From Actinacidiphila yanglinensis (GTDB taxonomy: Bacteria; Actinomycetota; Actinomycetes; Streptomycetales; Streptomycetaceae), in NCBI RefSeq assembly GCF_900107965.1, contig NZ_FNVU01000007.1:186001-250000 (forward strand): DNA of 64,000 bases, in the 5' to 3' direction. The position numbers and the translations under genes are program-made. Below the pieces are notes generated by a model. That model was not told the origin of the DNA and searched no databases. It worked only from the letters and a program-made list of their open reading frames with translations. Of this stretch, positions 48,172 to 56,142 are shown piece after piece. The number at the start of each line of letters is the position of its first letter. The stretch's first letter is position 1.

Positions 48172-49227
48172 CTAGAGCCTCGCTCCGACGAACACCGGCT
48201 CGTTGACCAGGGTGACCCCGAACGCCTCGTGGACCCCCGCCCGCACCTCCCGGGCCAGCGCCAGCAGGTCCGCGGTGGTGGCCGCCCCCCGGTTCGTGAG
48301 CGCGAGCGCATGCTTCGTGGAGATCCGGGCCGGCCCGTCACCGTACCCCTTGGTGAACCCCGCCTTGTCGATCAGCCAGGCCGCGGACGTCTTCACGTGG
48401 TCCGCGGCGGCCGGGTACGCGGGCGGGATGACCTCCGCGCCGAGCCGCTCCTTCACCCGGACCAGGAACTCCGCGTGCTCGGCCGACGTCAGCACCGGGT
48501 TGGTGAAGAACGACCCGGCGGACCAGGTGTCGTGGTCGGCCGGATCGAGCACCATCCCCTTGCCCGCCCGGAGCCCCAGCACGGCCTCGCGGGCCCGTTC
48601 CAGCGGTACGCGGTCCCCCGGCCCGACACCGAGCGCCTTCGCCGTCTCCGCGTACTTCAGCGGCGCCGACAGCCCCTCCGCGTCCTCCAGTTCGAAGCGG
48701 ACCCGCAGCACCACGAACCGTGCCGGGTCCTCCTTGAAGCGGCTGTGGCGGTAGGCGAAGGCGCACGCGGCGTTCGGCAGGGTGACGGTCTCGTCGCGCT
48801 GCCGGTCGTACGCCACCACCTCGCTGATCGCGGCCGAGACCTCCTGGCCGTACGCCCCGACGTTCTGGATCGGGGTCGCGCCGGCCGAGCCCGGGATACC
48901 AGCCAGGCACTCCACGCCGGCGAGGCCCGCCTCGACGGTGCGGGCCACGGCGTCCGTCCACACCTCACCCGCCGCCAGCTCCATCGCGGTGCCCCGGAGG
49001 GTCACCCCGCGGGTGGCGATCCGGACGGCGGTGCCCTCGAAGCCCTCGTCCGCGATCACCAGGTTGCTGCCGCCGCCGATCAGCAGCACCGGCTCGCGCC
49101 GCGCGTCCGCCTCGCGCACCGCCGCGACCACGTCCTCGTCGGTCCGCGCGGTGACCAGCCGCCGGGCCGGGCCCCCCAACCGGAAGGTGGTCAGCGGGGC
49201 GAGCTCGGCGTTCTCCGTTACGTCCAC
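48172..49227 (-). CDS. murB: UDP-N-acetylenolpyruvoylglucosamine reductase
   Basis: This 351-residue FAD enzyme makes UDP-MurNAc for peptidoglycan. FAD contacts are in LIGGGSNLVIADEGF and GIPGSAGATPIQNVGAYGQE. The catalytic Ser is in WSAGSFFTNPV and Glu in VTLVNEPVFVGARL; YRHSRFK holds the conserved Arg. This is the E. coli-like type I. It begins at the GTG at 49227. TAGGCT lies 6 bases before the start with no clear ribosome site, so the message may be leaderless. A perfect inverted repeat lies just upstream. Confidence 0.95.
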   Translation of the reverse strand: MDVTENAELAPLTTFRLGGPARRLVTARTDEDVVAAVREADARREPVLLIGGGSNLVIADEGFEGTAVRIATRGVTLRGTAMELAAGEVWTDAVARTVEAGLAGVECLAGIPGSAGATPIQNVGAYGQEVSAAISEVVAYDRQRDETVTLPNAACAFAYRHSRFKEDPARFVVLRVRFELEDAEGLSAPLKYAETAKALGVGPGDRVPLERAREAVLGLRAGKGMVLDPADHDTWSAGSFFTNPVLTSAEHAEFLVRVKERLGAEVIPPAYPAAADHVKTSAAWLIDKAGFTKGYGDGPARISTKHALALTNRGAATTADLLALAREVRAGVHEAFGVTLVNEPVFVGARL

Positions 49228-49239
49228 GCGGAAAGCCTA

Positions 49240-49277
49240 CGTTCCCCGCGTGGAAGGCAGCTTCCACGCGGGGAACG
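49240..49277. repeat. Perfect 17-bp inverted repeat upstream of murB
   Basis: CGTTCCCCGCGTGGAAG (49240-49256) and its exact reverse complement (49261-49277) flank GCAG. It sits 12 bp before the murB start and 36 bp after the MFS stop. It could be the exporter terminator or an operator over the murB promoter. Confidence 0.8.
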
Positions 49278-49313
49278 CAGGCTCCGTGTCCCCGCGGCCC
49301 GTCCCGGCGGGCG

Positions 49314-50846
49314 CTAGTGTGCGCTCAGTTCCAGCCCGGCCGCGTCCTGCGGGTCCGCCAGGTCCTTCGGCGCCCCCTGGGCGGCCAGCGCGCGCCGGGT
49401 CGGGTTGAACAGCGCCGCGACCATGCCGAGCGCCAGCACCGACGCACCCACCCACAGGGCCGGGGTGAGCCCGTCCACGAAGGCCGACGGGGACTGGTAG
49501 CCGCCCTGCGCGGCGAAGATCGTGCTGAGCATCGCGATCCCGAGCGCGCCGCCGACCTCGCGCAGCGCGTTGTTCGTCCCGGAGGCGATCCCCTGCTCCG
49601 AGGCCCGGACCGAGCCCATCAGCAGGTTCGTCGCGGGGGCGAAGAACAGCGCCATCCCGACGCCGCTGATGATCAGCGCGGGCAGCTGCGCGGCGTACGT
49701 CGTGTCCGTCGCGACCACCGAGGCGAACCAGCCGAGGCCGACGGCCTGGAGCCCCAGCCCCGCGGCGACGACCACCCGGCCGCCGATCCGGTCCGAGAGG
49801 TAGCCGGCGAACGGCGAGACGATCATCGGCATCCCGGTCCACGGCAGCATCCGCAACCCCGCCTCGGTGGGGCCGTACCCGGCGACGGTCTGCAGGAACT
49901 GGCTGAGCAGGAAGATCGATCCGAACATCCCGACGTACATCAGCATGCTGGTCGCGTTGGTCGCCGCGAAGCCGCGGTTGGCGAACATCCGCATCGGCAC
50001 CATCGGCCGCTTCGCGGTGAAGCCGTGCCGGATGAACGCCGCCACCAGCACGCCGCCGCCTATCAGGCCGGACAGCACCCGGGCGCTGGTCCAGCCGTGG
50101 TCGGTCGCGCTGACCAGGGCGTAGACGATGCCGAAGAGGCCGAGGCTGATCAGCGCGGTGCCGCGGAAGTCCAGCCGGGCGTCGGGGGCGAAGGACTCGC
50201 GCAGCTTCAGCCGGGCCAGCGGCAGCAGTGCCAGGCCGATCGGGACGTTCAGCCAGAAGATCCAGTGCCAGGAGATGTGCTGGGTGAGGCTGCCGCCGAT
50301 CAGCGGGCCGCAGGCGACCGCGAGGCCGTTGGCCGCGCCCCAGATCCCGTAGGCCATACCGCGCTTGTCCTTCGGCACGGCCGCGGTCAGCAGGGTCAGG
50401 GTGAGCGGCATCATGATCGCGCCGCCCACGCCCTGCACCGCCCGCGCGGCGATCAGGGCGCCGATCCCGGAGGAGAGGGCGGCGGCGGCCGAGGCCCCGG
50501 TGAAGATGGTGATGCCGATCAGGAAGAGCCGGCGCCGCCCGAAGCGGTCGCCCAGCGCGGCGCCGAACATCAGCAGCACCGCGAAGGTCAGCGTGTAGGC
50601 GCTCACCGTCCACTCCAGGTCGGACAGCGCCCCGCCCAGGCTCTTGCGGATGGACGGCAGCGCGGTCGTGACGACCAGGTTGTCCAGCGCCGCCATGAAG
50701 CCCGCGACGCTCGTGATGACCAGGGCCCAGCCCATTCCGGGCCCCTTCTTCCCGTCCTCGTCGAGCGGCGCTCCCGGCTTGGCGAGCGAGGTGCCCGGTG
50801 CCTGCGCCCGTGCCCGCCCCTGCGGTTCCTGCTGTTCGCTACTCAC
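49314..50846 (-). CDS. MFS drug/H+ antiporter, DHA2 (EmrB/QacA) type
   Basis: This 510-residue protein has 14 predicted helices. It contains the DHA2-type FMAALDNLVVTTALPSI in helix 1, GDRFGRRRLFLIG after helix 2, AVQGVGGAIMMPLTLTLLTA and GPLIGGSLTQHISWHWIFWL. The likely role is multidrug or metabolite export. The GTG at 50846 has GGCAGGAAC just upstream; the in-frame ATG at 50885 would start at the operator. A TetR gene lies just upstream on the same strand. Confidence 0.9.
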   Translation of the reverse strand: MSSEQQEPQGRARAQAPGTSLAKPGAPLDEDGKKGPGMGWALVITSVAGFMAALDNLVVTTALPSIRKSLGGALSDLEWTVSAYTLTFAVLLMFGAALGDRFGRRRLFLIGITIFTGASAAAALSSGIGALIAARAVQGVGGAIMMPLTLTLLTAAVPKDKRGMAYGIWGAANGLAVACGPLIGGSLTQHISWHWIFWLNVPIGLALLPLARLKLRESFAPDARLDFRGTALISLGLFGIVYALVSATDHGWTSARVLSGLIGGGVLVAAFIRHGFTAKRPMVPMRMFANRGFAATNATSMLMYVGMFGSIFLLSQFLQTVAGYGPTEAGLRMLPWTGMPMIVSPFAGYLSDRIGGRVVVAAGLGLQAVGLGWFASVVATDTTYAAQLPALIISGVGMALFFAPATNLLMGSVRASEQGIASGTNNALREVGGALGIAMLSTIFAAQGGYQSPSAFVDGLTPALWVGASVLALGMVAALFNPTRRALAAQGAPKDLADPQDAAGLELSAH

Positions 50847-50888
50847 GTTCCTGCCCCCTGCTGGATTCGGAATGACCGTGTCCACTTA

Positions 50889-50906
50889 TTAGTTATTGAT
50901 CACTAA
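50889..50906. promoter_or_regulatory. TetR-type operator before the MFS gene
   Basis: On the minus strand TTAGT-GATCAATA-ACTAA (50906 to 50889), 18 bp. It overlaps a possible -10 TAACTA (50890-50895), and a TTGGGG lies 18 bp upstream of that -10. It matches the site at 51522-51539. Confidence 0.7.
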
Positions 50907-50956
50907 GTTTCGACCCCAAAAAAGGGGCCCCACCCGCCCGGCCCGGGCCGGGCCGG

Positions 50957-51511
50957 TCACTCGGGTCGCGCCGACTGGTAGAAGCCCTCCCAGTTGCGGT
51001 GCCCGGGCGGAAAGCCCAGCGAGACCAGGGTGTTGACCAGCATCCCGTAGGCGAAGAACGTCGTCGTCTCCTCGACCTCGGCACCCAGGTCCAGGTGGAC
51101 CGAGTCCCACATCTGCTGCCACCCGTCCCGCAGGGTCGCGCCGAACTCGTGGTCGCCGCCCGCCTCCGCCGCCGCGACCGCGGCGTACGTCTGCATCTGC
51201 ATCAGCAGCTTGTCGGGGTCGTCCCTGATCAGCTGCTGGTAGGCGGCGGCCATCGCCTCGAGCTTCTCCTCGGCAGGCACCCCCTGGGCGGCCTTCGAGA
51301 AGACCTCCCGGGTCGCCGCGAGGCAGTACTCCGCCGCCGCGATGAACATGGCCTGCTTGTTCGGGAAGAGCCGGAACAGGTACGGCTGCGAGACGCCGAC
51401 GCGGCGGGCGATCGCCTCGGTGGAGGTGCCCTTGTAGCCGCCTTGGGCGAACTCGCTCATCGCCGCGTGGACGACGCTGATGCGCCGCTCCTCTGCGCTC
51501 ATCCTGACCAT
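50957..51511 (-). CDS. TetR family transcriptional regulator of the MFS exporter
   Basis: The protein has 184 residues. The helix-turn-helix occupies about residues 8-55 (ISVVHAAMSEFAQGGYKGTS then EAIARRVGVSQPYLFRLFPN). The C-terminal part is the effector pocket. The ATG at 51511 falls at the predicted transcription start of a near-consensus promoter, so the message is probably leaderless; the frame is open to a TTG at 51532 inside the promoter. It is followed by the MFS gene, and matching operators lie before both genes. Confidence 0.9.
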   Translation of the reverse strand: MVRMSAEERRISVVHAAMSEFAQGGYKGTSTEAIARRVGVSQPYLFRLFPNKQAMFIAAAEYCLAATREVFSKAAQGVPAEEKLEAMAAAYQQLIRDDPDKLLMQMQTYAAVAAAEAGGDHEFGATLRDGWQQMWDSVHLDLGAEVEETTTFFAYGMLVNTLVSLGFPPGHRNWEGFYQSARPE

Positions 51512-51518
51512 GGCCACA

Positions 51519-51547
51519 AAGTTAGTGGCCAATCACTTACCTGTCAA
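51519..51547 (-). promoter_or_regulatory. Promoter of the TetR gene with embedded operator
   Basis: TTGACA (51542-51547), a 17-bp spacer and TAACTT (51519-51524) on the minus strand form one of the closest matches to the housekeeping consensus in the window. The operator TTAGT-GGCCAATC-ACTTA (51522-51539, plus strand) fills the spacer and -10. Bound repressor would exclude polymerase. Confidence 0.8.
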
Positions 51548-51556
51548 CCCGGGGGG

Positions 51557-51587
51557 CGGAGTGCCCCGTACGGCGCGGGGCACTCCG
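51557..51587 (-). terminator. Terminator after hadB
   Basis: CGGAGTGCCCCG (51557-51568) pairs perfectly with CGGGGCACTCCG (51576-51587). Short CTCGGGCG direct repeats fill the rest of the gap to hadB. Confidence 0.7.
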
Positions 51588-51663
51588 GCGGGTCCGGCGA
51601 GAACGCGGGCGAGGCCACACAGTGGCGACTCGGGCGCGAACTCGGACGAGCTCGGGCGAGGAC

Positions 51664-52092
51664 TCAGGCGAGGACCACCGTGGCCCGGGACATGCCCAGG
51701 ACCTTCTGGTCGTCCGCGGTGGCGGTGAGGTCGACCCGGACGCGGTTGTCGTCGAGCTTGGCCGCGACCTTGGCGGTGACGTGGACGGTCGCGCCGCGCT
51801 CGTCGTTGGGCACGACGACCGGCCGGGTGAAGCGGACGCCGTACTCCTCGACCGCGCCGGGGTCGACGGTCCAGTCGGTGACGACCCGGATCGCGACGGC
51901 CATGGTGAACATGCCGTGCGCGATGACGTCGGGCAGACCCACCTCGCGGGCGAACTTCTCGTTCCAGTGAATGGGGTTGAAGTCGCCGGAGGCGCCGGCG
52001 TACTGGACGAGGGTGGCCCGGCTGATCGGGAAGTCCCGGGCCGGCAGTTCGGTGCCGACCTCGACGTCGTCGTAGGAGATTGCCGCTGCCAT
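51664..52092 (-). CDS. hadB: MaoC-type dehydratase, HadB-like
   Basis: This 142-residue hot-dog protein has the active-site motif DFNPIHWNEKFAREVGLPDV followed by IAHGMFTMA. Asp and His are the hydratase dyad. With HadA it should dehydrate 3-hydroxyacyl-ACP in fatty-acid synthesis, by analogy with the mycobacterial HadAB complex. The ATG at 52092 overlaps the hadA stop (ATGA). Confidence 0.88.
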   Translation of the reverse strand: MAAAISYDDVEVGTELPARDFPISRATLVQYAGASGDFNPIHWNEKFAREVGLPDVIAHGMFTMAVAIRVVTDWTVDPGAVEEYGVRFTRPVVVPNDERGATVHVTAKVAAKLDDNRVRVDLTATADDQKVLGMSRATVVLA

Positions 52093-52574
52093 CACGCGTC
52101 CCCGTTCGTGTCGTTGCCGCTCTCGGCGGTGTCGGCCGCGCGGGACACCAGCTTCGTCCAGGCGGTCACCACGTGCTCGCCGGACGCGTCGTGGACCTCG
52201 CCGCGGATCTGGACGATGTCGTTTCCCGCGAGGGACTTGACCGACTCGATCGTGGAGGTGACCGCGAGCCGGTCGCCGGCCCGGACCGGGCGGCTGTAGG
52301 CGAACTTCTGGTCACCATGCACCACCCGGCTGTAGTCGAGGCCGAGTTCGGGATCGCTGATCACCAGGCTCGCCGCCTTGTAGCTGATCGCGAAGGCGAA
52401 GGTGGGCGGTGCGATCACGTCGGAGTGGCCCAGCGCCTTGGCCGCGTCCGGGTCGACGTACGCCGGGTTCGGGTCGCCGATCGCCTCGGCGAACTCGCGG
52501 ATCTTCTCCCGGCCGACCTCGTAGACGGCGCCGGGCGGATAGCTCCGCCCCACGAAGGACGGGTCGAGGGCCAT
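52092..52574 (-). CDS. hadA: MaoC N-terminal-like dehydratase subunit, HadA-like
   Basis: This 160-residue single hot-dog protein begins MALDPSFVGRSYPPGAVYEV. The place of the catalytic loop reads GDPNPAYVDPDAAKALGHSD, where Tyr stands in for the catalytic His. This is the mark of a substrate-binding partner subunit. The ATG at 52574 is chosen (GGAGG 5 bases upstream); the adjacent ATG at 52577 is too close to it. It lies downstream of rpmG, as in other streptomycetes. Confidence 0.87.
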   Translation of the reverse strand: MALDPSFVGRSYPPGAVYEVGREKIREFAEAIGDPNPAYVDPDAAKALGHSDVIAPPTFAFAISYKAASLVISDPELGLDYSRVVHGDQKFAYSRPVRAGDRLAVTSTIESVKSLAGNDIVQIRGEVHDASGEHVVTAWTKLVSRAADTAESGNDTNGDA

Positions 52575-52609
52575 CATTACCTCCGGTACGGATGGGTCGA
52601 GACATGCCA

Positions 52610-52641
52610 TGAGGCCGTCCCCGGATACGGGAACGGCCTCA
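52610..52641 (-). terminator. Hairpin between rpmG and hadA
   Basis: TGAGGCCGT (52610-52618) pairs with ACGGCCTCA (52633-52641), and CCCG/CGGG extends the stem. It may end the tRNA-rpmG transcript. Confidence 0.6.
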
Positions 52642-52790
52642 CGGTAGGACTTTGCCGGTCTGGACCGGCGGTCAGCCGATGCTGAGCCTGAAACGCGGAC
52701 TGCTGGAGCGGACCGCACCTCGGCGACCCGCGACGGGCGGCTTCGGTTCGGCGGCGCCTGAACGGTCGCCGCCTCGCGTCGCCGCCTGCC

Positions 52791-52955
52791 TCAGCGGGTC
52801 TCGCGGTGAGCGGTGTGAGCGTTGCAGCGAGGGCAGTGCTTCTTCATCTCAAGACGGTCCGGGTCGTTGCGCCGGTTCTTCTTGGTGATGTAGTTCCGCT
52901 CCTTGCACTCCACGCAGGCCAGCGTGATCTTCGGGCGGACGTCGGTGGCGGCCAC
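52791..52955 (-). CDS. rpmG: 50S ribosomal protein L33 (zinc form)
   Basis: The protein has 54 residues. C14-x2-C17 and C41-x2-C44 ([18 protein letters not shown]) form the zinc ribbon. The GTG at 52955 ([11 protein letters not shown] follows) has AAGGAG 7 bases upstream. It follows tRNA-Met and precedes hadA. Confidence 0.96.
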   Translation of the reverse strand: MAATDVRPKITLACVECKERNYITKKNRRNDPDRLEMKKHCPRCNAHTAHRETR

Positions 52956-53039
52956 GTGAGTGCTCCTTGACGAACGAGTGTGATGAACACAGGAAGAGTA
53001 GCCGATCGAGGGACCGAACCCGCAATCGGCTACGGAGAG

Positions 53040-53112
53040 TAGCGGCGACCGGACTTGAACCGGTGACACAGCGATTATGAGCCGCTTGCTCTACCGACTG
53101 AGCTACGCCGCT
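53040..53112 (-). tRNA. tRNA-Met (CAT anticodon, elongator type)
   Basis: This 73-base cloverleaf has the acceptor stem AGCGGCG with CGCCGCT, and the anticodon loop CT-CAT-AA between GCGGC-type pairs. The first base pair A-T and the ordinary anticodon stem argue for elongator rather than initiator Met. Confidence 0.93.
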
Positions 53113-53158
53113 TCGACGAACTGGCCCCCGCCGTGACGGCGGGGAACCGATCCATCAG

Positions 53159-53231
53159 AGCCCCAATACGGAATCGAACCGTAGACCTTCTCCTTACCAT
53201 GGAGACGCTCTACCGACTGAGCTATTGGGGC
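53159..53231 (-). tRNA. tRNA-Thr (GGT anticodon)
   Basis: This 73-base cloverleaf has the acceptor stem GCCCCAA with TTGGGGC. The anticodon stem TCTCC/GGAGA encloses AT-GGT-AA, and the T arm contains GGTTCGATTC. Confidence 0.95.
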
Positions 53232-53597
53232 GAGCGAGGAAGACATTACACGCTCCGCAGCGATACGTGAAATCCGTATCCGGCAGGGCACATCGGACCT
53301 GGCGGACACCTCAACCACGCCTCCCCCGGGCCTGGTCGGCGCCCTTTTGCGGCCCCGCCGGCCCGCCCGCACGCCCCGTTCCGCGCGACCCCGACCGGTA
53401 CGACTAATGCGCTCCTGCCGGGACCGCGCCATCGGGCGCCCTACGCTCGGAGGGCGTGATCATGCCGTACTCCGTTTCGTGATCCCCTGAGATCGTCGGT
53501 GATCCCCGCCGATCCCCACCGATCTCCGGTGATCTCGGTATTCCTGTCCCGTGATCCTGCCTCCCACCGCCAGCCAGGCCCGCACCGGAGGAGCGCG
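53232..53597. promoter_or_regulatory. Divergent intergenic region with tRNA promoter and phased GATC repeat
   Basis: This stretch has no gene I can support. On the minus strand TTCACG (53266-53271), a 17-bp spacer and TAATGT (53243-53248) form the promoter of tRNA-Thr, tRNA-Met and rpmG. Further on, a 10-bp periodic GATC array (53481-53534) precedes the amidohydrolase, whose GGAGGAG ribosome site is at about 53587. Confidence 0.65.
53481..53540. repeat. Six decamers each starting with GATC
   Basis: GATC occurs at 53481, 53491, 53501, 53511, 53521 and 53531, exactly 10 bp apart. The following six bases are C/G-rich and similar (CCCTGA, GTCGGT, CCCGCC, CCCACC, TCCGGT, TCGGTA). Further GATC copies lie off-phase at 53458 and 53552. 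Confidence 0.85.
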
Positions 53598-54959
53598 ATG
53601 ACCGACAGCCCCCGCAGCACCACCGCGGAGACCGCCACCCTGCTGCTGTGCGGTGCCCGGCTGACCGACGGCCGGACCGTCGACGTCCGGCTGAGCGGAC
53701 CGCGGATCGAGGCCGTGGGCACCGCGGGCAGCCTCGCCGTGTCCGCCGACCGCCCCGACCGCAGCGGTGAGCGGGCCGCGGACCGACCCGAGCGCGGCGA
53801 CCGCACCGACCGCATCGACCGGCCGGACCGCACCGACCGCGGCGCCCGGATCGACCTGCGCGGCTACCTGCTGCTGCCCGCGCCCGCCGAACCGCACGCC
53901 CACCTCGACTTCGCGCTCACCGCGGGCGGCCCGCCGTCCGGCGACACCGAGGACGTCCAGCGCCGCGCCACCGAGGCCGCGCTGCTCCAGCTCGGCCACG
54001 GCGCCACGGCGGTGCGCAGCCATGTGGGCATCGGCGATGTCCGCGGCCTGCGCTCGCTGGAGGCGGTCCTCCAGGCACGGCAGTCGCTGCGCGGGCTGCT
54101 GGACGTGCAGGTGGTGGCCGTGCCGCGGCTGCTGACCGGCGCGGCGGGCGCGGACGGCCTGGCGATGCTGCGGGACGCGCTGAAGATGGGTGCGGCGGCG
54201 GTGGGCGGTTGCCCCGACCTCGACCCGGACCCCAGCGGCTACACGGAGGCGGTGCTCTCGCTGGCCGCGGAGTTCGGGCTGCCGGTCGATCTGCACACCT
54301 CCGCCGAGGACCCGGCCCGGATGGCCCGGCTGGCCGCGATGGCCGGCGGGCTGCGGCCCGGCGTCACCCTCGGCCCCTGCCACGGGCTGCCCGCGCTCGG
54401 CCCCGACGCGGTGGCGCGCACCGCCGACCGGCTCGCCGCCGCGGGCGTCTCGGTGGTCGCCCTTCCGCAGGGCGGCTGCGGCGCCCTGGACCACTGCGCG
54501 CCCGCGCCCGGCACCGCCGCCGCCCGCGCCGCCGCGTCCCTGCGCCCGCTCGTCCCGCTCACCGCGGTCCGCACGCTGCGCTCGGCGGGTGTGCGGGTCA
54601 CCGCGGGCAGCGGCGCGCTGTGCGACCTCGCCAACCCGGTCGGCCGCGGCGACCCGCTGGAGGCGGCCTACCTGCTCGCTTCCCACGGCGAGTGCGCTCC
54701 CCCGCAGGCGTACGGCCTGATCAGCGCGGAGGCCCGGGCCGTCCTCGGTCTGCCGGAAGTACGCGTGGAGGCCGGTTTCCCGGCCGAGTTGCTCGCGGTG
54801 CGCGGGGAGAGCCTGGCCGGTGTCCTCTCGCTGGCCTACAGCCGGATCGTGATCCACCGCGGCCGGGTGGTCTCCCGGACCAGCGCGGTGCGCGAGTACT
54901 GCGACTCGGCCGGCGACGCAGCCCTGGATCTCCCACGGCAGGCGCACCGTCAGGCGTAG
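53598..54959 (+). CDS. Amidohydrolase-superfamily protein, cytosine-deaminase-like
   Basis: This 453-residue protein has the N-terminal metal motif PHAHLDFAL, later metal or substrate histidines in DLHTSAEDP and GPCHGLPALG, and the C-terminal LANPVGRGDPLEAAYLL typical of CodA-like enzymes. In the last metal block the sequence is AGSGALCDLANP, where relatives usually have GSDNxRDPxNP, so the metal-ligand Asp appears to be Gly. Between about residues 50 and 90 there is an Asp-Arg repeat insert (DRTDRIDRPDRTDRG). The start at 53598 has GGAGGAG. The substrate is uncertain. Confidence 0.75.
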   Translation: MTDSPRSTTAETATLLLCGARLTDGRTVDVRLSGPRIEAVGTAGSLAVSADRPDRSGERAADRPERGDRTDRIDRPDRTDRGARIDLRGYLLLPAPAEPHAHLDFALTAGGPPSGDTEDVQRRATEAALLQLGHGATAVRSHVGIGDVRGLRSLEAVLQARQSLRGLLDVQVVAVPRLLTGAAGADGLAMLRDALKMGAAAVGGCPDLDPDPSGYTEAVLSLAAEFGLPVDLHTSAEDPARMARLAAMAGGLRPGVTLGPCHGLPALGPDAVARTADRLAAAGVSVVALPQGGCGALDHCAPAPGTAAARAAASLRPLVPLTAVRTLRSAGVRVTAGSGALCDLANPVGRGDPLEAAYLLASHGECAPPQAYGLISAEARAVLGLPEVRVEAGFPAELLAVRGESLAGVLSLAYSRIVIHRGRVVSRTSAVREYCDSAGDAALDLPRQAHRQA

Positions 54960-54968
54960 CGTCGGGGC

Positions 54969-55634
54969 ATGCGTACGGTGATCGCTGGTGGACACGGACA
55001 GATCGCGCTGCGGCTCGAACGGCTGCTGGCCCAACGCGGCGACAGCGCGGCGGGGTTGATCCGCAATGCCGCCCAGGCCGACGACCTGCGGGCGGTGGGT
55101 GCCGAACCGGTCGTGCTCGACCTGGAGTCGGCGACGGTGGAGCAGGTGGCGGCGACGCTGGAGGGCGCCGACGCGGCGGTTTTCGCGGCCGGCGCGGGTG
55201 CCGGTTCGGGCGCCGAGCGCAAGCAGACCGTCGACCTGGGCGCGGCCGTGCTGCTCGCGGACGCTGCCGTCCGGGCCGGCGTGCGGCGCTTCCTGGTGGT
55301 CTCGTCGATGGGCGCGGATCCGGCGGCCAGGGGCATGGACCCCGTCTTCAGCGCCTACTTGCGGGCGAAGGGCGTGGCGGACGACGAGGTGCGGGCGCGA
55401 GCGGGCCTGGACTGGACGATCGTGCGCCCGGGTGCCCTGACGAACGACAGCGGGACCGGCCGGGTCCGGCTGGCGGAATCCACCGGCCGGGGCGAGATCG
55501 CGCGGGACGACGTGGCCGCGGTGCTGGCGGAGATGCTCGTGGTGCCGCAGACCGCCGGGAAGACGCTGGAGCTGATCGCGGGCTCCGACCCGGTGGCCGA
55601 CGCGGTGCGCGCGGCGGGGTCGTTCGGGTCCTGA
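54969..55634 (+). CDS. NAD(P)-binding protein, atypical SDR family
   Basis: The protein has 221 residues. The Rossmann motif GGHGQIA is at residues 7-13, with acidic and hydrophobic strands after it. FLVVSSMGADP and LDWTIVRPGALTNDSGTGRV are typical of the NAD(P)H-binding atypical SDR (YwnB/NmrA-like) group. No SDR catalytic Tyr-x3-Lys is present in standard form (AYLRAKG has Tyr and Lys at the right spacing). It starts 9 bp after the amidohydrolase stop and is probably cotranscribed. Confidence 0.85.
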   Translation: MRTVIAGGHGQIALRLERLLAQRGDSAAGLIRNAAQADDLRAVGAEPVVLDLESATVEQVAATLEGADAAVFAAGAGAGSGAERKQTVDLGAAVLLADAAVRAGVRRFLVVSSMGADPAARGMDPVFSAYLRAKGVADDEVRARAGLDWTIVRPGALTNDSGTGRVRLAESTGRGEIARDDVAAVLAEMLVVPQTAGKTLELIAGSDPVADAVRAAGSFGS

Positions 55635-55733
55635 GGGACCGGTGCCGCGCGGCCGACGGGCGGCGGTCGGGCCGCGGCTGCCGGGCTGCGCGTCCGACGG
55701 ACGCGGGACCTCGGCCGGCCGGTGCCGGCACCC

Positions 55734-56093
55734 TCAGAGGCCGCGCAACCCGACGAGCACCCGCTCCAGCAGCGTGACGTCCGGCCGTCCTCCGGCGTGA
55801 CCCGGCTGCTGGACGTTGACGAACCCGCTCTCGGCCAGGTCACCGACCAGGACGCGGGTCACGCCGAGCGGGATGTTCAGCAGCGCGGAGATCTCGGCCA
55901 CCGAGGTGAGGTTCATGCACAGCCGGCAGATCGCCTGTTGCTCGGGAAAGAGGCGTACGCCGCTCTCCCAGGCGCGCGCGCTGGTACTCACCAGTGCTTC
56001 GAGCGCGAAGTCGGTCCGCGCTGTGGTGCGCCCCCGCGTGACGGCGTAGGGGCGTACGAACGGCGACGAGTTGCGCCTGCGGTCTCCACTCAC
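55734..56093 (-). CDS. cvnC: Conservon protein CvnC (DUF742)
   Basis: The protein has 119 residues. It contains RPYAVTRGRT and a winged-helix-like part with LTSVAEISALLNIPLGVTRV and LVGDLAESGFVNV, the DUF742 signature. In S. coelicolor such proteins work with CvnA, CvnB and the GTPase CvnD as a membrane signalling complex. The GTG at 56093 has AAGGATG upstream. It is the last gene of the cluster here: the next gene is convergent, and no cvnD follows. Confidence 0.93.
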   Translation of the reverse strand: MSGDRRRNSSPFVRPYAVTRGRTTARTDFALEALVSTSARAWESGVRLFPEQQAICRLCMNLTSVAEISALLNIPLGVTRVLVGDLAESGFVNVQQPGHAGGRPDVTLLERVLVGLRGL

Positions 56094-56142
56094 GAACGCA
56101 CATCCTTCCGGGTGTGACTCGGACAGCCGATCGCACCGGGAC

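Noticed and set aside
53458-53556. GATC array as a Dam-type or replication origin element
   Set aside because: Streptomycetes are not known to use Dam/SeqA, and no DnaA boxes or dnaA/dnaN genes are nearby.
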